Part shown: positions 31,981-43,849 of the stretch, one piece after another | Layout of the letters: each line of letters begins with the position of its first letter | Numbering within the stretch: the stretch's first letter is position 1 | Assembly (NCBI RefSeq): GCF_964355755.1 | Contig: NC_092676.1 | Coordinates: 2,501 to 66,500 of the forward strand | Source: Antedon mediterranea | Lineage: Eukaryota > Echinodermata > Crinoidea > Comatulida > Antedonidae | Direction: 5' to 3' | DNA: 64,000 nucleotides | The notes under the pieces: generated by a model | Told to the model about the DNA's origin: nothing | Seen by the model: the letters and a program-made list of their open reading frames with translations, nothing else | Databases searched by the model: none | Position numbers and translations under genes: made by a program

Positions 31981-34320
31981 ATAGAAAGATTAATTGTTTA
32001 ACTACCGGTATACAATAAGTGTTAATATAATTGCTGGATTTATTTTTGATAATAGTAATAACTAAACTAATGGCTGAAAATTCTTACAAACCCTTTTTTG
32101 AACGAACATTTATGTAAGATCTTAAACAAATTAAAGTCGAAATTGTTGTAAAGTTAACTTATAAGGAATATTTGTGTTAGCAATGCTATTCATTTCTGTT
32201 TATTATTTATTTTCATATTCCGAATCTAGGCATGTAAATAGTATGAGAAAAAGTAATTATACAATAAAAGTGAATTGAAATTGAATTGAATATAACTTCG
32301 TGAAATGCAAAACAGTTATGTAAGCTATCTACCAGTATGTATGTTTGTATTTCATTGTCTGAATCAGAATGATTTAATACATAAATATATGCTAAATCGT
32401 AAAACACTAAATAAACAAAAAAATACTATGTTATTACATGCAAATTCAATTCAATTTGGTGGTAATTTCTAAGTAGGATAATTGTTCCTCATATAGCAAA
32501 AAAAAGATATCGCAGGTGGACTTTGAGGTAGGCCTACACCAGATTTTGAAAATATGAACCGTTTTGAATACGAACGTACGTGTAGGCCTACTTCTCCAGG
32601 AAACGACAATACATACATACGTACCTACATCTAGACCTAATGTAAGTAATGACTGACGTCTAACATTCATCTAAATGATGTAACTAAGCCAAGACTATAA
32701 ATATATAGGAAAGGTATGAGCCAATACAGATGCAGGGGCTGCTATAAGAGTCTATAACCGTGCTAATTTAAATAATACAGATATTCAGATGGTCTCCCAT
32801 CCAAGCTCTAACCTGGCCCAAAGTTGCTTAACTTTTGTGATGTGGCGAGAACCGGCGTATCAACATGGATAAGACCGTATAACACATCAAGAATCGTTTT
32901 ACCACTATGTGCAGAAGGTTGAAAATAGTGCTAAAATCTACTTGCCAATGTTAGTTTAAAACTTTTAAAAGGTAAAATCGGCAAGCTGATTATTCATCCA
33001 TTTTACGATATTTGATATTATATTTTATTAGTTGTTGATCATTTGATGTTATGACGTCACATGCAGTATAAGATTAGTAGGCCTACCCATCTTTTGCATT
33101 ATCATAATATCATCATTATAATTTACACCAAAAGAAAGAAGCAGTCTCATTCATAGTTACATATACATTTTTAAGTTATCACCACATGTTATGGCATTAA
33201 CCGCTCGGCCACTAACTCACTTAATTAACTTTACTAATTAACTCACTTAATTAATTGATCATTACACTTCATCGCAGCTTTATGCAGATTACATGAATAC
33301 TCATTGTCAATAAGATTTTTAATTTTGAAACAAAAATATAATCCAAATATATTTTGAATTGTGACGTACCTTTCTTGATGTATAATCGAGATTTATAGAT
33401 ACAAAATACAAAAATGGAGGTTAACAATTGTTCTTTTGTAACTGCAATACACCATTGGAATTTGTTTGCTTCTTTGTTAGGAAAACATTCCACTGTAATT
33501 ACGTTGTTAAATGTACATCAAACTGTGTTTTTTTAAATACACATGTTCTAAATTTTCAATTTAATGTTGACAATTATGACATTTATCAGTTATAGGCAAT
33601 GTCAAAATGTTAAATCTTTTATTTCATTTTGCAAGGACAAATGCACCACACCTGTAGTAGTAGGCCTATTGTAGTACAGTATATACTGTAATTTAAATAG
33701 ATTGTATGTAGTTACTGGTACATAAACCTTGTGTCGGTAATTTGTCAAGGGAATAAGTATTTCCTTTAACAATGATTCATATTCCTGTTTTAACTCATGT
33801 GTCGTGATGTGATGGTTCCTGTAACACTGTTAATACACTAAGCCGCATACGGACAATGAGGCTTGAAATCAAAATCTTCGTTGTACTATCATACACGAAA
33901 AAAGTGCCATGGTCTGAGGTTTCAATCTGAAAGCGGGTTTTGACATTTTTAACATAACTAGAGGGTGAACGCGCTTTGCTCGCTCTAGTAATTAGTGTGG
34001 AAAAACGTTTTTGCATTATGTTTACCTATTTCAGAATTATATATATCCCCTTATTTCACAACGAGGTAGTCCTATCATAACTGATAAAAAAAATCGTTTT
34101 AAAAGTTTTAGTTTTGTGAAAAGAAATGAGATCGATATCTAGCTTTAAAGGAAATGATTGTTATACAAATACTATATATAAGGAATGTTTTTGGAGTTGG
34201 ATGGTGAGAATGTTTTATGAGTTGGAAAATTGACTGCTATATTTTAACGAGGCGGAGCCGAGTTGAAAATATAATTTGTTGGTATTACTAAAGAACGATG
34301 GTTACACACAATATTTCTCA
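31981..34320. other. no gene recognised
   Basis: AT-rich sequence with scattered TAGGCCTA words, one TGACGTCA at 33052 and short meaningless open frames. The start of this stretch should be the IgR-C 3' UTR. Confidence 0.5.
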
Positions 34321-34323
34321 ATT

Positions 34324-34643
34324 GGCGTACGCGCAACAAAGATCAAATTAAGACCCTTCATATTTTAGTATTATTTATACACGAATCGGGATATATAAAC
34401 ATTGCGTACGAGAGCAACAAAGATCAAATTAAGACCCTTCATATTTTAGTATTATTTATACATGAATCGGGATATATAAACATTGCGTACGCGCAACAAA
34501 GATCAAATTAAGACCCTTCATATTTTAGTATTATTTATACACGAATCGGGATATATAAACATTGCGTACGCGCAACAAAGATCAAATTAAGACCCTTCAT
34601 ATTTTAGTATTATTTATACACGAATCGGGATATATAAACATTA
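34324..34643. repeat. 79-bp tandem repeat, 4 copies
   Basis: GCGTACGCGCAACAAAGATC followed by AAATTAAGACCCTTCATATT and ACGAATCGGGATATATAAAC. Copies start near 34324, 34405, 34484 and 34563. Confidence 0.9.
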
Positions 34644-34785
34644 GACATTAGAAGAAATTCTAAACCACCTCAGAGTAATATACTGAAAATTGTTTTCAAA
34701 ACCATAAACTTAAGGAAATCTCTGACTATATTTGAACTTGGATCCTAGCTTTATTATTTGTCCGAGTTAAAACAGAAATCATGAA

Positions 34786-35360
34786 TAGTTCAATGTATCC
34801 AAGACTGGGATAATTATTATGAATGTCAAAAAACAAATGCATTAAATAAATAATACAAATAATAATACAAATAATACAAATAATGTATCCAAGACTGGGA
34901 TAATTATTATGAATGTCAGAAAACAAATGTAGCACACACCAGGTGGGGAATTTTAACAATTATATTGATCATACATGCTCCTATATATCATACATCCATA
35001 CATACATTGATCATACATGCTTCTATATATCATCCATACATACATTGATCATACATGCTTCTATATATCATCCATACATACATTGATCATACATGCTTCT
35101 ATATATCATACATACATACATTGATCATACATGCTTCTATATATCATACATACATACATTGATCATACATGCTTCTATATATCATACATACATACATTGA
35201 TCATACATTCTCATATATATCATCCATACATACATTGATCATACATGCTTCTATATATCATACATACATACATTGATCATACATGCTTCTATATATCATA
35301 CATACATACATTGATCATACATGCTTCTATATATCATACATGCTCCTATATATCATCATT
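34786..35360. repeat. 48-bp duplication and about 38-bp minisatellite
   Basis: ATGTATCCAAGACTGGGATA is duplicated at 34793 and 34883 around an AATAATACA tract. From 34960 the unit TTGATCATACATGCTTCTAT plus ATATCATACATACATACA repeats about ten times. Confidence 0.88.
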
Positions 35361-36040
35361 TTTAGGATTTTTATTATGCTAAACGATTTTGTTGAAAATA
35401 AGTATAGTTTATTTCAATCAACTCTATTTTCAATGACGGATAGACGGACGGACGGACGGACATATAGATTAACGGGTTTAAATTATAAATCAAAATAGGA
35501 AATTGCCATTAAACAAAACAGTAGGTCTATATATAATGTGTTGGTGTGCTGACGTTATCAAAATCAAACAGGAAGATGAAAATTTCGGAAGATAGTGATT
35601 TTTTTTACCCTTTTCAGCACTTTTGTGTAATTAATGTGCGCATTTTTAACCTGCTCGTATAGCGTTATTTAAAGTCGGAATGGACTCGGTGAATGTACTA
35701 AGGATGGTGAGTAGAATGCGATTTATACCAAAAATTGTATTTTTTACGCTTTCTAGATATCGCGCGTGCAAAAACGTGTTTTTGCGCAGTAATTTCTTGA
35801 AATACGCAAATGGCCTAACATGCTCTAAATTTATTAAATTTACGTTAAACTTTTAACGCGCGATTTCACGCGATTTGAAATGGCATGTAAATGACGTCAC
35901 GGTTGAGAGATCACGCTGAAAACCTTACTAGGATTGAATTTAATTATTCCAAAGATATTGTCAGATTTTGGTGATCATTGAAATGTTTTTGATTACACAT
36001 AGTAGTGCACAGAAAGACGAATTAATAATAACGATTTCAA
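35361..36040. other. no gene recognised
   Basis: Contains GACGGACGGACGGAC (35445), a TGACGTCACGG site at 35891-35901 and low-complexity text. Confidence 0.45.
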
Positions 36041-36065
36041 ACAATATATGATCATTTTTTCTAAA

Positions 36066-37354
36066 TGATCACCTAATAAGAACGCAGTAAACTTACATAC
36101 TGTCCTTATTCAAACAATGTATGATCACCTAATAAGAACGCAGTAAACTTACATACTGTCCTTATTCAAACAATTCATGATCACCTAATAAGAACGCAGT
36201 AAACTTACATACTGTCCTTATTCAAACAATTCATGATCACCTAATAAGAACGCAGTAAACTTACATACTGTCCTTATTCAAACAATTCATGATCACCTAA
36301 TAAGAACGCAGTAAACTTACATACTGTCCTTATTCAAACAATTCATGATCACCTAATAAGAACGCAGTAAACTTACATACTGTCCTTATTCAAACAATTC
36401 ATGATCACCTAATAAGAACGCAGTAAACTTACATACTGTCCTTATTCAAACAATTCATGATCACCTAATAAGAACGCAGTAAACTTACATACTGTCCTTA
36501 TTCAAACAATTCATGATCACCTAATAAGAACGCAGTAAACTTACATACTGTCCTTATTCAAACAATTCATGATCATCTAATAAGAACGCAGTAAACTTAC
36601 ATACTGTTCTTATTCAAACAATTCATGATCACCTAATAAGAACGCAGTAAACTTACATACTGTCCTTATTCAAACAATTCATGATCACCTAATAAGAACG
36701 CAGTAAACTTACATACTGTCCTTATTCAAACAATTCATGATCACCTAATAAGAACGCAGTAAACTTACATACTGTCCTTATTCAAACAATTCATGATCAC
36801 CTAATAAGAACGCAGTAAACTTACATACTGTCCTTATTCAAACAATTCATGATCATCTAATAAGAACGCAGTAAACTTACATACTGTCCTTATTCAAACA
36901 ATTCATGATCACCTAATAAGAACGCAGTAAACTTACATACTGTCCTTATTCAAACAATTCATGATCATCTAATAAGAACGCAGTAAACTTACATACTGTC
37001 CTTATTCAAACAATTCATGATCACCTAATAAGAACGCAGTAAACTTACATACTGTCCTTATTCAAACAATTCATGATCACCTAATAAGAACGCAGTAAAC
37101 TTACATACTGTCCTTATTCAAACAATTCATGATCACCTAATAAGAACGCAGTAAACTTACATACTGTCCTTATTCAAACAATTCATGATCACCTAATAAG
37201 AACGCAGTAAACTTACATACTGTCCTTATTCAAACAATTCATGATCACCTAATAAGAACGCAGTAAACTTACATACTGTCCTTATTCAAACAATTCATGA
37301 TCACCTAATAAGAACGCAGTAAACTTACATACTGTCCTTATTCAAACAATTCAA
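36066..37354. repeat. 56-bp minisatellite, 23 near-identical copies
   Basis: The unit contains TGATCACCTAATAAGAACGC then AGTAAACTTACATACTGTCC and TTATTCAAACAATTCA. Only a few substitutions are seen across 1.29 kb (for example GATCATC in three copies), so this is the youngest array in the window. It ends about 515 bp upstream of the IgR-D start codon. Confidence 0.97.
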
Positions 37355-37868
37355 GGTATCCAACTAAGAAATCTAGATTGCTGAGCTCCTATAATACTTA
37401 ATACACTGTGCTTGTCAAGCCAATTGCTTAATCTGTAATAGTAGTTGTATATTTAAATTACTCAAGTACAGGTGGATGCAACAATAGGCTACAAGCAGTA
37501 TGGACCTTTAGTAGGCCTATATTATGGAGGAAATCCATGCTAAAAAAAGGGATCTTCTTAATTAAGTACTTGTGATTCATAACACCATAGATAAATATCT
37601 ATGACTACACTAAAATGTCATTTTGCCGGTTCAATCAGTTAATTTATGTAGGAATAATAATGTAATTTTTACTAACAATTACCAAACAATGCATGGGCCA
37701 AGGAACAGAGGAAATTATTAGGAATTCATAGACCGTAATGCACCGTACTTAGCCAATGATTAGTCGAGGTCAAATTACTAGACTCGTTATACTTGACTGA
37801 ACATCATCAGTGCAAGACAGTTTTAATGACATCATACACGGCGGCCTTGTGATTCAGCTGCAATCAAA

Positions 37869-39446
37869 ATGGAAACGACTGCCGTATTTTTCTTATTTCT
37901 ATTTAGTTTCATTAATAAATCGTTTGCTAATCTAATTCATCAACCTGAAGACACCATTGCTGAAGTCGGGGATACTGTAGTTTTAAGGTGTTCAGTTGAT
38001 CCAGGACCAGAAGTGAACGTTTACTGGCAATTATTAACAGCAGACGCTGTGGTATATTTAACAGACAATACGCGCGTCTATCCCGGTAGCGAATCCAATA
38101 CTCTAAACGATAGACTTACAATTGTAGGTGATGACAAGACAGGGGTATTTGATTTAAGAATAAAACCAATTTATGGAAGCGATTCAGGAAAATTCCTATG
38201 TTTGTATTTTGTTGATGGATTACATCAGAAGTCATCACGTGTCGCTACTCTTACAGTTCTATCGCCACCGTTTGAAGAGTACCCGATTTGTTCTTTGACT
38301 CCAAAGAATAATCTACAAATTGGTGATTTTATACGGATGACATGTGTGACATCAGGAGGAATACCGCCTGCTAGGATATATTGGAAACGATTTGAAGAAA
38401 TGTTACCTGCCTATTTACATGAACAAGATGGACGAATATATATTTCCTATGAATTTACATTATCTGAATTGGACAACGGTGCTGTATTTACATGTGAAGC
38501 CGTGTCACCTGCCATTAGGTCACCACGGTTTTGTAGCGTCAGACCATATCGAAATGAAACGAAAGTTCGAATCCACTCTAGATCTAAATTAATTATTGGC
38601 AATGATGGCATATTCGATTGTATAGCCTCTGCAATTCCACCAGCAGATATTTTCGAATGGCGAATAAATAATAATATTGTAGATGTAAAAGATGGTAGAC
38701 TTCACTTAGAAAATTATAACCAAACATTACGTATATCTTCGCTAAATATTTCAGATAAAAATAATGAGATATCTTGTGTTGCAGGAAACACGTATGTCGT
38801 AGTGACTGGTAACGCATCAATGAGTTTGTCCATAAGCAAGGTAGCCTCGGTAAATGGACCTGAAATTGTTGGTATATGCATTGGAATATTTCTGGTAATT
38901 ATTTCGGCTGTCATTTTATTGTATTTTTTGCTTAAATACAAAAAGAAACGTGACTTTTTTAAAGATTTAGATTTTGACAAAGCATGTAGGAATAGTTACG
39001 TCTTTCCTCGTCAGTTTTTCTCAAGAAGATCACAAAATGAATGTATGAATCGAAAAGACACAGCACCTGAAAACGATCGCCGCCAGTCTCGAGTAATTGT
39101 ATGCTCGACACCACAAGAAGCAATTAATATACACAGCACAGAATTACAACGGATTCCAGAGAATCAATCGCCTAATCCACGTTATTCTGTTGGATTTTAT
39201 TCGACAAATGCTACAGTCTCTAATCACAATGAATCAAGACTTTATAATGAAGTATTAGGTGATAAAGATGACGAGATTCAAGAAGACATATATGCAAACA
39301 TAGACGACGAAGATAACCCAAAAGCAACTCCACCTAAGCCTCCTTCACAATCATTAAAACCACGAATAAGTGGACCTATCCTTAACTATAGTACCAACAA
39401 TAGTGTTGATTTAGCTAATGCTATGTATGTGGGTATCATTGATTGA
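37869..39446 (+). CDS. IgR-D: intronless three-Ig receptor with ITAM-like tail
   Basis: 525 residues, shortest of the four. Signal peptide 1-20 (..NKSFA); Ig1 (C41, W53, C111, RLTIVGD and DSGKFLC); Ig2 (C159-C209, W172) with extra pair C141/C222; Ig3 (C251, W264, C303); very short stalk; membrane span about 331-356 then KYKKKRD; tail about 170 residues. Tail motifs: RLYNEV (Y459), DIYANI (Y475), AMYVGI (Y520) and PPKPP (488-492, SH3-type). Y459 and Y475 lie in an acidic stretch (GDKDDEIQED between them), giving YxxV-x12-YxxI, at the loose end of ITAM spacing. No strict ITIM or ITSM. Kozak context AAAATGG. Intronless. It could be an activating or adaptor-binding partner of IgR-B and IgR-C; function is unproven. 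Confidence 0.9.
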   Translation: METTAVFFLFLFSFINKSFANLIHQPEDTIAEVGDTVVLRCSVDPGPEVNVYWQLLTADAVVYLTDNTRVYPGSESNTLNDRLTIVGDDKTGVFDLRIKPIYGSDSGKFLCLYFVDGLHQKSSRVATLTVLSPPFEEYPICSLTPKNNLQIGDFIRMTCVTSGGIPPARIYWKRFEEMLPAYLHEQDGRIYISYEFTLSELDNGAVFTCEAVSPAIRSPRFCSVRPYRNETKVRIHSRSKLIIGNDGIFDCIASAIPPADIFEWRINNNIVDVKDGRLHLENYNQTLRISSLNISDKNNEISCVAGNTYVVVTGNASMSLSISKVASVNGPEIVGICIGIFLVIISAVILLYFLLKYKKKRDFFKDLDFDKACRNSYVFPRQFFSRRSQNECMNRKDTAPENDRRQSRVIVCSTPQEAINIHSTELQRIPENQSPNPRYSVGFYSTNATVSNHNESRLYNEVLGDKDDEIQEDIYANIDDEDNPKATPPKPPSQSLKPRISGPILNYSTNNSVDLANAMYVGIID

Positions 39447-39826
39447 TAACATGCTTAAAATGAATATTTAATCTTTAGCTGTGATAACACTAAACAAAAT
39501 AATAATGACAAAATTGTAACCATACGACATTCTGGATTATTTATTCTTTTTTAATCGGTTATAAATGATAAATAGAGAAATGATATTGGATGTCATTACT
39601 AATGTAATTATATCTCTGGAAAGTGCTTACTGGGAGAGAATGCACTACTGGTGTTGTAGGTTTTTCTATTGGTAAACAAAAGGAAGGAGGATAACAAAAT
39701 GTATAGGTATATTTATTAGATGTTTGTACAGAATTTTTTAAATAAATTTATAGATTGTATATTTTAATTCACATTTGTTTAAACATTTTTTTATTATATT
39801 TTACACTTGATTTTACACCAATTAAG
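39447..39826. other. IgR-D 3' flank
   Basis: Possible poly(A) signal AATAAATTTATAG at about 39741. No other gene seen. Confidence 0.5.
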
Positions 39827-40281
39827 GCCAATTTACGCAGACGAGTGGTAACAGTAGCGGAAAACCGAATATGTATCTATCCTGACCGCCCATTTCTCGT
39901 CAACCGCCCGTCTGCTCTTGTCCCACACAGAATATGTATCTATCCTAAAGCTTGGTTCCCACTAGAACGTAACGCAAGGACGTAAACGCAACGCAAGCGT
40001 TTTAACCAATGACAAGCGAAGTTATAGACGTGACAGTTAGCAATCACAAGCGAATAAGCCATCGCTTGTGATTGGTCAATTCACTTGCGTTGCGTTACGT
40101 CCTTGTGTTGCGTCGCTAGTGGGAACCACGCTTTAGCGCGCATTTCTCCTCAACCGCCCGTTTGCTCTTGTCCCACATAGAATATGTATCTATCCTAAGC
40201 GCGCATTTCCACTCAACCGCCCGTTTGCTCTTTCTATTTTGTTTTCAGCTTAGCGTTACCTCGTCTGTGTAAATTGGCCAT
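39827..40281. mobile_element. MITE with TIR GGCCAATTTACGCAGACGAG, containing a nested MITE
   Basis: Left end GGCCAATTTACGCAGACGAG; right end CTCGTCTGTGTAAATTGGCC is its near-perfect reverse complement. TAA-like bases flank both sides. Inside, CCGCCCGT/GAATATGTATCTATCC blocks are repeated. A second element (39951-40135) has inserted within it. No coding capacity. Confidence 0.78.
39951..40135. mobile_element. nested foldback MITE, about 185 bp
   Basis: Left arm AAGCTTGGTTCCCACTAG plus AACGTAACGCAAGGACGT pairs with right arm ACGTCCTTGTGTTGCGTCG plus CTAGTGGGAACCACGCTT. A central CAATCACAAGCGA / TCGCTTGTGATTG pair extends the hairpin almost end to end. Confidence 0.8.
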
Positions 40282-40765
40282 AATGCTTTTTATTGTTATG
40301 TTATAGAATTGCTATATTTATCAATTTATAAATGATGCTGCATAGCAATAAATACCGTACAATATATAATTCACATTGTTTAATGATTTGTTCACTTATT
40401 TTCGGCAGAGCAGAATACAGTTGTTTAAAGTAGGTTCATAAAGGTCATAATCAGTTTCCGGTCCAGTTTTTTTATATTCATTGTACATAATACAATACTG
40501 TACAATTATCTGATAAATCACTTACTTATACTAATTTGCCGTCACAAATCCGTCAAGATTTCCCTTGTGATAACTGTAGTGGTTCGACATCCGAAATGAT
40601 TCTTTCTACAATTGCATATCCTATTGTTTGAAGAATACAAAGAACGATTGAGTCTCCTTTATGAAGTTAAAATGCCCATTTATAAACAATTTTAGATTCC
40701 ACCATTTAAACTATCAATTTTCATTTTCTTGAAGCATTGACAGGATATCCTAAATATTACTTCTA
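40282..40765. other. no gene recognised
   Basis: AT-rich spacer between the MITE and the LINE-bearing satellite. Confidence 0.45.
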
Positions 40766-40776
40766 CGCTATCGTTT

Positions 40777-41397
40777 ATGAAGCGTATTCTCGGAATACAT
40801 ATAAATGAACATTTATGTTGGAAACCCCATATAAACTGCATCTCAAATAAAATCGCTAAATCCATTGGTATCATCTACAAGGTAAAACACGTCTTTCCTA
40901 AACATAATCTTTTTAATTTGTACAATGCGTTTAGCTTACCACACCTCTATTACTGCAATATAATATGGGGAAATGAATATCCAACAAACTTAGAAAAAAT
41001 ACATAAATTACAAAAACGTATAGCTAGAATGATTACAAACTCACCGATGAGAACAGCCTCCAAACCACTATTACAAAGTTTAAAAATGTTAAATATATAC
41101 GATATAAATAAAATTCAAATTGCATGCTTTATGTTCAAATATTATCTCCAGGAACTTCCCATCCCTATAAACAACTTGATTGATTTAAACCCTAAAACTG
41201 ATCGCTTAAAGACATTAAGAAACGCAAATAAGATATATATTCCACACAGTAGACTAGAAATTAATAAAAGATCAATTTTTATTGAAGGACCAACATACTG
41301 GAATAAACTCCAGTCTACCCTAGAACAAAATCACATGACCTCACTCCCTATGCTAAAGTACAATATTAAAAAGATGATATTTGAAACATATTGCTAG
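40777..41397 (+). pseudogene. CR1/L2-type non-LTR reverse transcriptase, C-terminal fragment
   Basis: 206 codons matching the extreme C-terminal part of LINE ORF2 proteins: LGIHINEHLCWKPHI, then AKSIGIIYK, LPHLYYCNIIWG, LEKIHKLQKRIARMI, and the final EGPTYWNKL...FETYC. The endonuclease and RT catalytic core are absent. The ATG and the next residue come from the host satellite (TTTATGAAGC), not the element, so the apparent start is accidental. The fragment is intact within itself. Confidence 0.88.
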
Positions 41398-41670
41398 CTA
41401 CTATTGCTACTGCAAAATTGGGGTTGTAAACATTTAGCTTAATATCACTTTGTTGTGTTTGTGTTTTTTTTTTTTTTTTTTTTTTTTCTTTTTCTGTCTC
41501 AAAATGTCATTTTTTGTTAATGTAATGCGTCCGTATAATATGTTTTATGTTTATGCTTAGGACTACAAAGACAAGCCACTTTGGCTTCTGTGTATCTTAA
41601 CCCATAAACTTTGTAAAATATTGAATATTGAATAAATGTTGTTGTATAATTGATAATTAAAAAAAAAAAA
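40785..41670 (+). mobile_element. 5'-truncated LINE with poly(A) tail, inserted in satellite
   Basis: From the RT fragment through a 3' UTR (T-run 41467-41488; tail region ATATTGAATATTGAATAAAT) to a 12-bp A-run ending near 41670. Satellite text TTTATGAAGC stops at its left edge and resumes as GCAAGGGTAAATGCCC at its right edge, so it split a satellite unit. Confidence 0.8.
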
Positions 41671-42645
41671 GCAAGGGTAAATGCCCTAAACTAAGCGTAG
41701 TATATACGTCTACGCTATCGTTTATGAAGCAAGGGCAGCTGCCCTAAACTAAGCGCAGTATATACGTCTACGCTATCGTTTATGAAGCAACGGTAAATGC
41801 CCTAAACTAAGCGTAGTATATACGTCTACGCTATCGTTTATGAAGCAAGGGCAGCTGCCCTAAACTAAGCGTAGTATATACGTCTACGCTATCGTTTATG
41901 AAGCAAGGGTAAATGCCCTAAACTAAGCGCAGTATATACGTCTACGCTATCGTTTATAAAGCATGGGTAAATGCCCTAAACTAAGCGCAGTATACGTCTA
42001 CGCTATCGTTTATGAAGCAAGGGCAGCTGCCCTAAACTAAGCGTAGTATATAAGTCTACGCTACCGTTTATAAAGCAAGGGTAAATGCCATAAACTAAGC
42101 GTAGTATCGTCTACGCTATCGTTTATGAAGCAAGGGTAAATGCCCTAAACTAAGCGTAGTATATAGGCTACGTCTACGCTATCGTTTATAAAGCAAGTGC
42201 AAATGCCCTAACTAAGCGTAGGCCTAGTATATACTACGCTATCGTTTATGAAGCAAGGGCAAATGCCCTAAATTAAGCGTAGTTACTAGTATATACGTCT
42301 ACGCTACGCTATCGTTTATAAAGCTAGGGCAGATGCCCTAAATTAAGCGTAGTTACTAGTATATACGTCTACGCTACGCTATCGTTTATAAAGCAAGGAC
42401 AGATGCCCTAAACTAAGCGTAGTATATACTTCTACGCTATCGTTTATAAAGCAAGGGCAGATGCTCTAAACTAAGCGTAGTACAATATATATTTCTACGC
42501 TATCGTTTATAAAGCAAGGGCAGCTGCCCTAAACTAAGCGTAGTACAATATATACTTCTACGCTATCGTTTATAAAGCAAGGGCAGCTGCCCTAAACTAA
42601 GCGTAGTAGGCCTACTATACGCTATCGTTTATGAATGATCTAAGC
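41668..42645. repeat. 58-bp hairpin-forming minisatellite, about 17 copies
   Basis: Unit: CTACGCTATCGTTTATGAAG, CAAGGGCAGCTGCCCTAAAC, TAAGCGTAGTATATACGT. CTACGCT and AGCGTAG are reverse complements and AGGGCAGCTGCCCT is a palindrome, so each unit can fold. One unit fragment also lies at 40762-40784, left of the LINE. Confidence 0.93.
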
Positions 42646-43480
42646 GTAGTAACTATTAATTATTTTACACTAGGCCTACAGATATAGTTTATAAGCAATG
42701 AACACTATTAGGCCTCTATCATTTCGGATAATTTTTTAGGTTTGAAGCGGAAGAAGTTAAATTAACTGATGATTCATATCATCCGGTTTAAAAGTCGTGC
42801 AAGAAAGTGCAGGCCCCACTCTCAAATAATAAATAATACTTTGTATGTAGGTCAATTGCTTGCAGTTTGTATTCGCTTAGAATAAAAACAAGATCTAAGT
42901 ACAAAATAATACAATTTTCAAAATGGGGCATCGTCGACAAACTGAGCCAAAAGATTGTAGTATGTCTTCCGGGCATTTAGATGAAATGTTACAAGGTACC
43001 ATGCAGACTGAAAAGTTATGAGAGTCAGAGCCATATAGTATAAAGGGTTACGACTGGTGGGTTAGGGTTAGGGTTAGGGTATAAAAGGGTTACGACTGGT
43101 GGGTTGGCTTTGCACATTCATAATTCACTGTCAAATGTGCAATTATTTTTTTTATATAAGAAAACGCTGAAAATGTTTTGACAATTTTTACACATTGCTC
43201 TAGTGTGGATCTCGTGACTTTAACCCAATGTCGTAACTCCTTGAAAGTGAGAGTCAAACCATATATAATTACATATGGTCCTTGACCACATATCTACTGT
43301 ATTTTTATTTTGGTAGAGATTGTTAGGATATTGAAAGGGTATGAACAATATTAAAATAATAAAGGCAAATTATCATAAATTAAATTATGAACGAGCCTCT
43401 GAAATTTGATAACGTTGGTGGCGCAGTTTGTGTCAAAAACGGCTGCTAATCAACTCTGTATAATACTGGAGGCTCTGGCG
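42646..43480. other. non-coding; short direct repeat with telomeric tract
   Basis: AAGGGTTACGACTGGTGGGTT occurs at about 43042-43062 and 43085-43105, with three TTAGGG units between (43059-43080). No gene seen. Confidence 0.6.
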
Positions 43481-43849
43481 AGAGTACCCAAAGAGAGTGT
43501 CTTTGGACAGGTATATAAAATATACCAAATTGGCTAGTTGAGAATTCTCAACTATTACCGCAGTACGCCTGTAACGACGAAGCCTACCAGTATAATGGGA
43601 TAGGCTGATTTCCTTGTTAACTTAAGGGGTCATTTCATTTCTGAATTATGATTGGTAGTAAAGGAAATTTACTGGAATCCTATTGGATGGTAAGGTGGTA
43701 GTAGGACCATGTCCATCCCATTGCAGTAATAAAGTTGAGCCACCTGCGACCATTACAATGTCCTACCATGCTAATGTAGGAGTGGGGAAATGTTATGCTT
43801 ACTACTGTTTCTTTTAATAATTTAATACAATTAATAAGAATAAAGAATA

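Noticed and set aside
36066-37354. CRISPR array
   Set aside because: Periodic 56-bp units have no unique spacers; this is a minisatellite in a eukaryotic genome.
40777-41397. Intact host gene for a 206-residue protein
   Set aside because: The sequence is the LINE RT C-terminus with an accidental satellite-derived ATG and a poly(A) tail.
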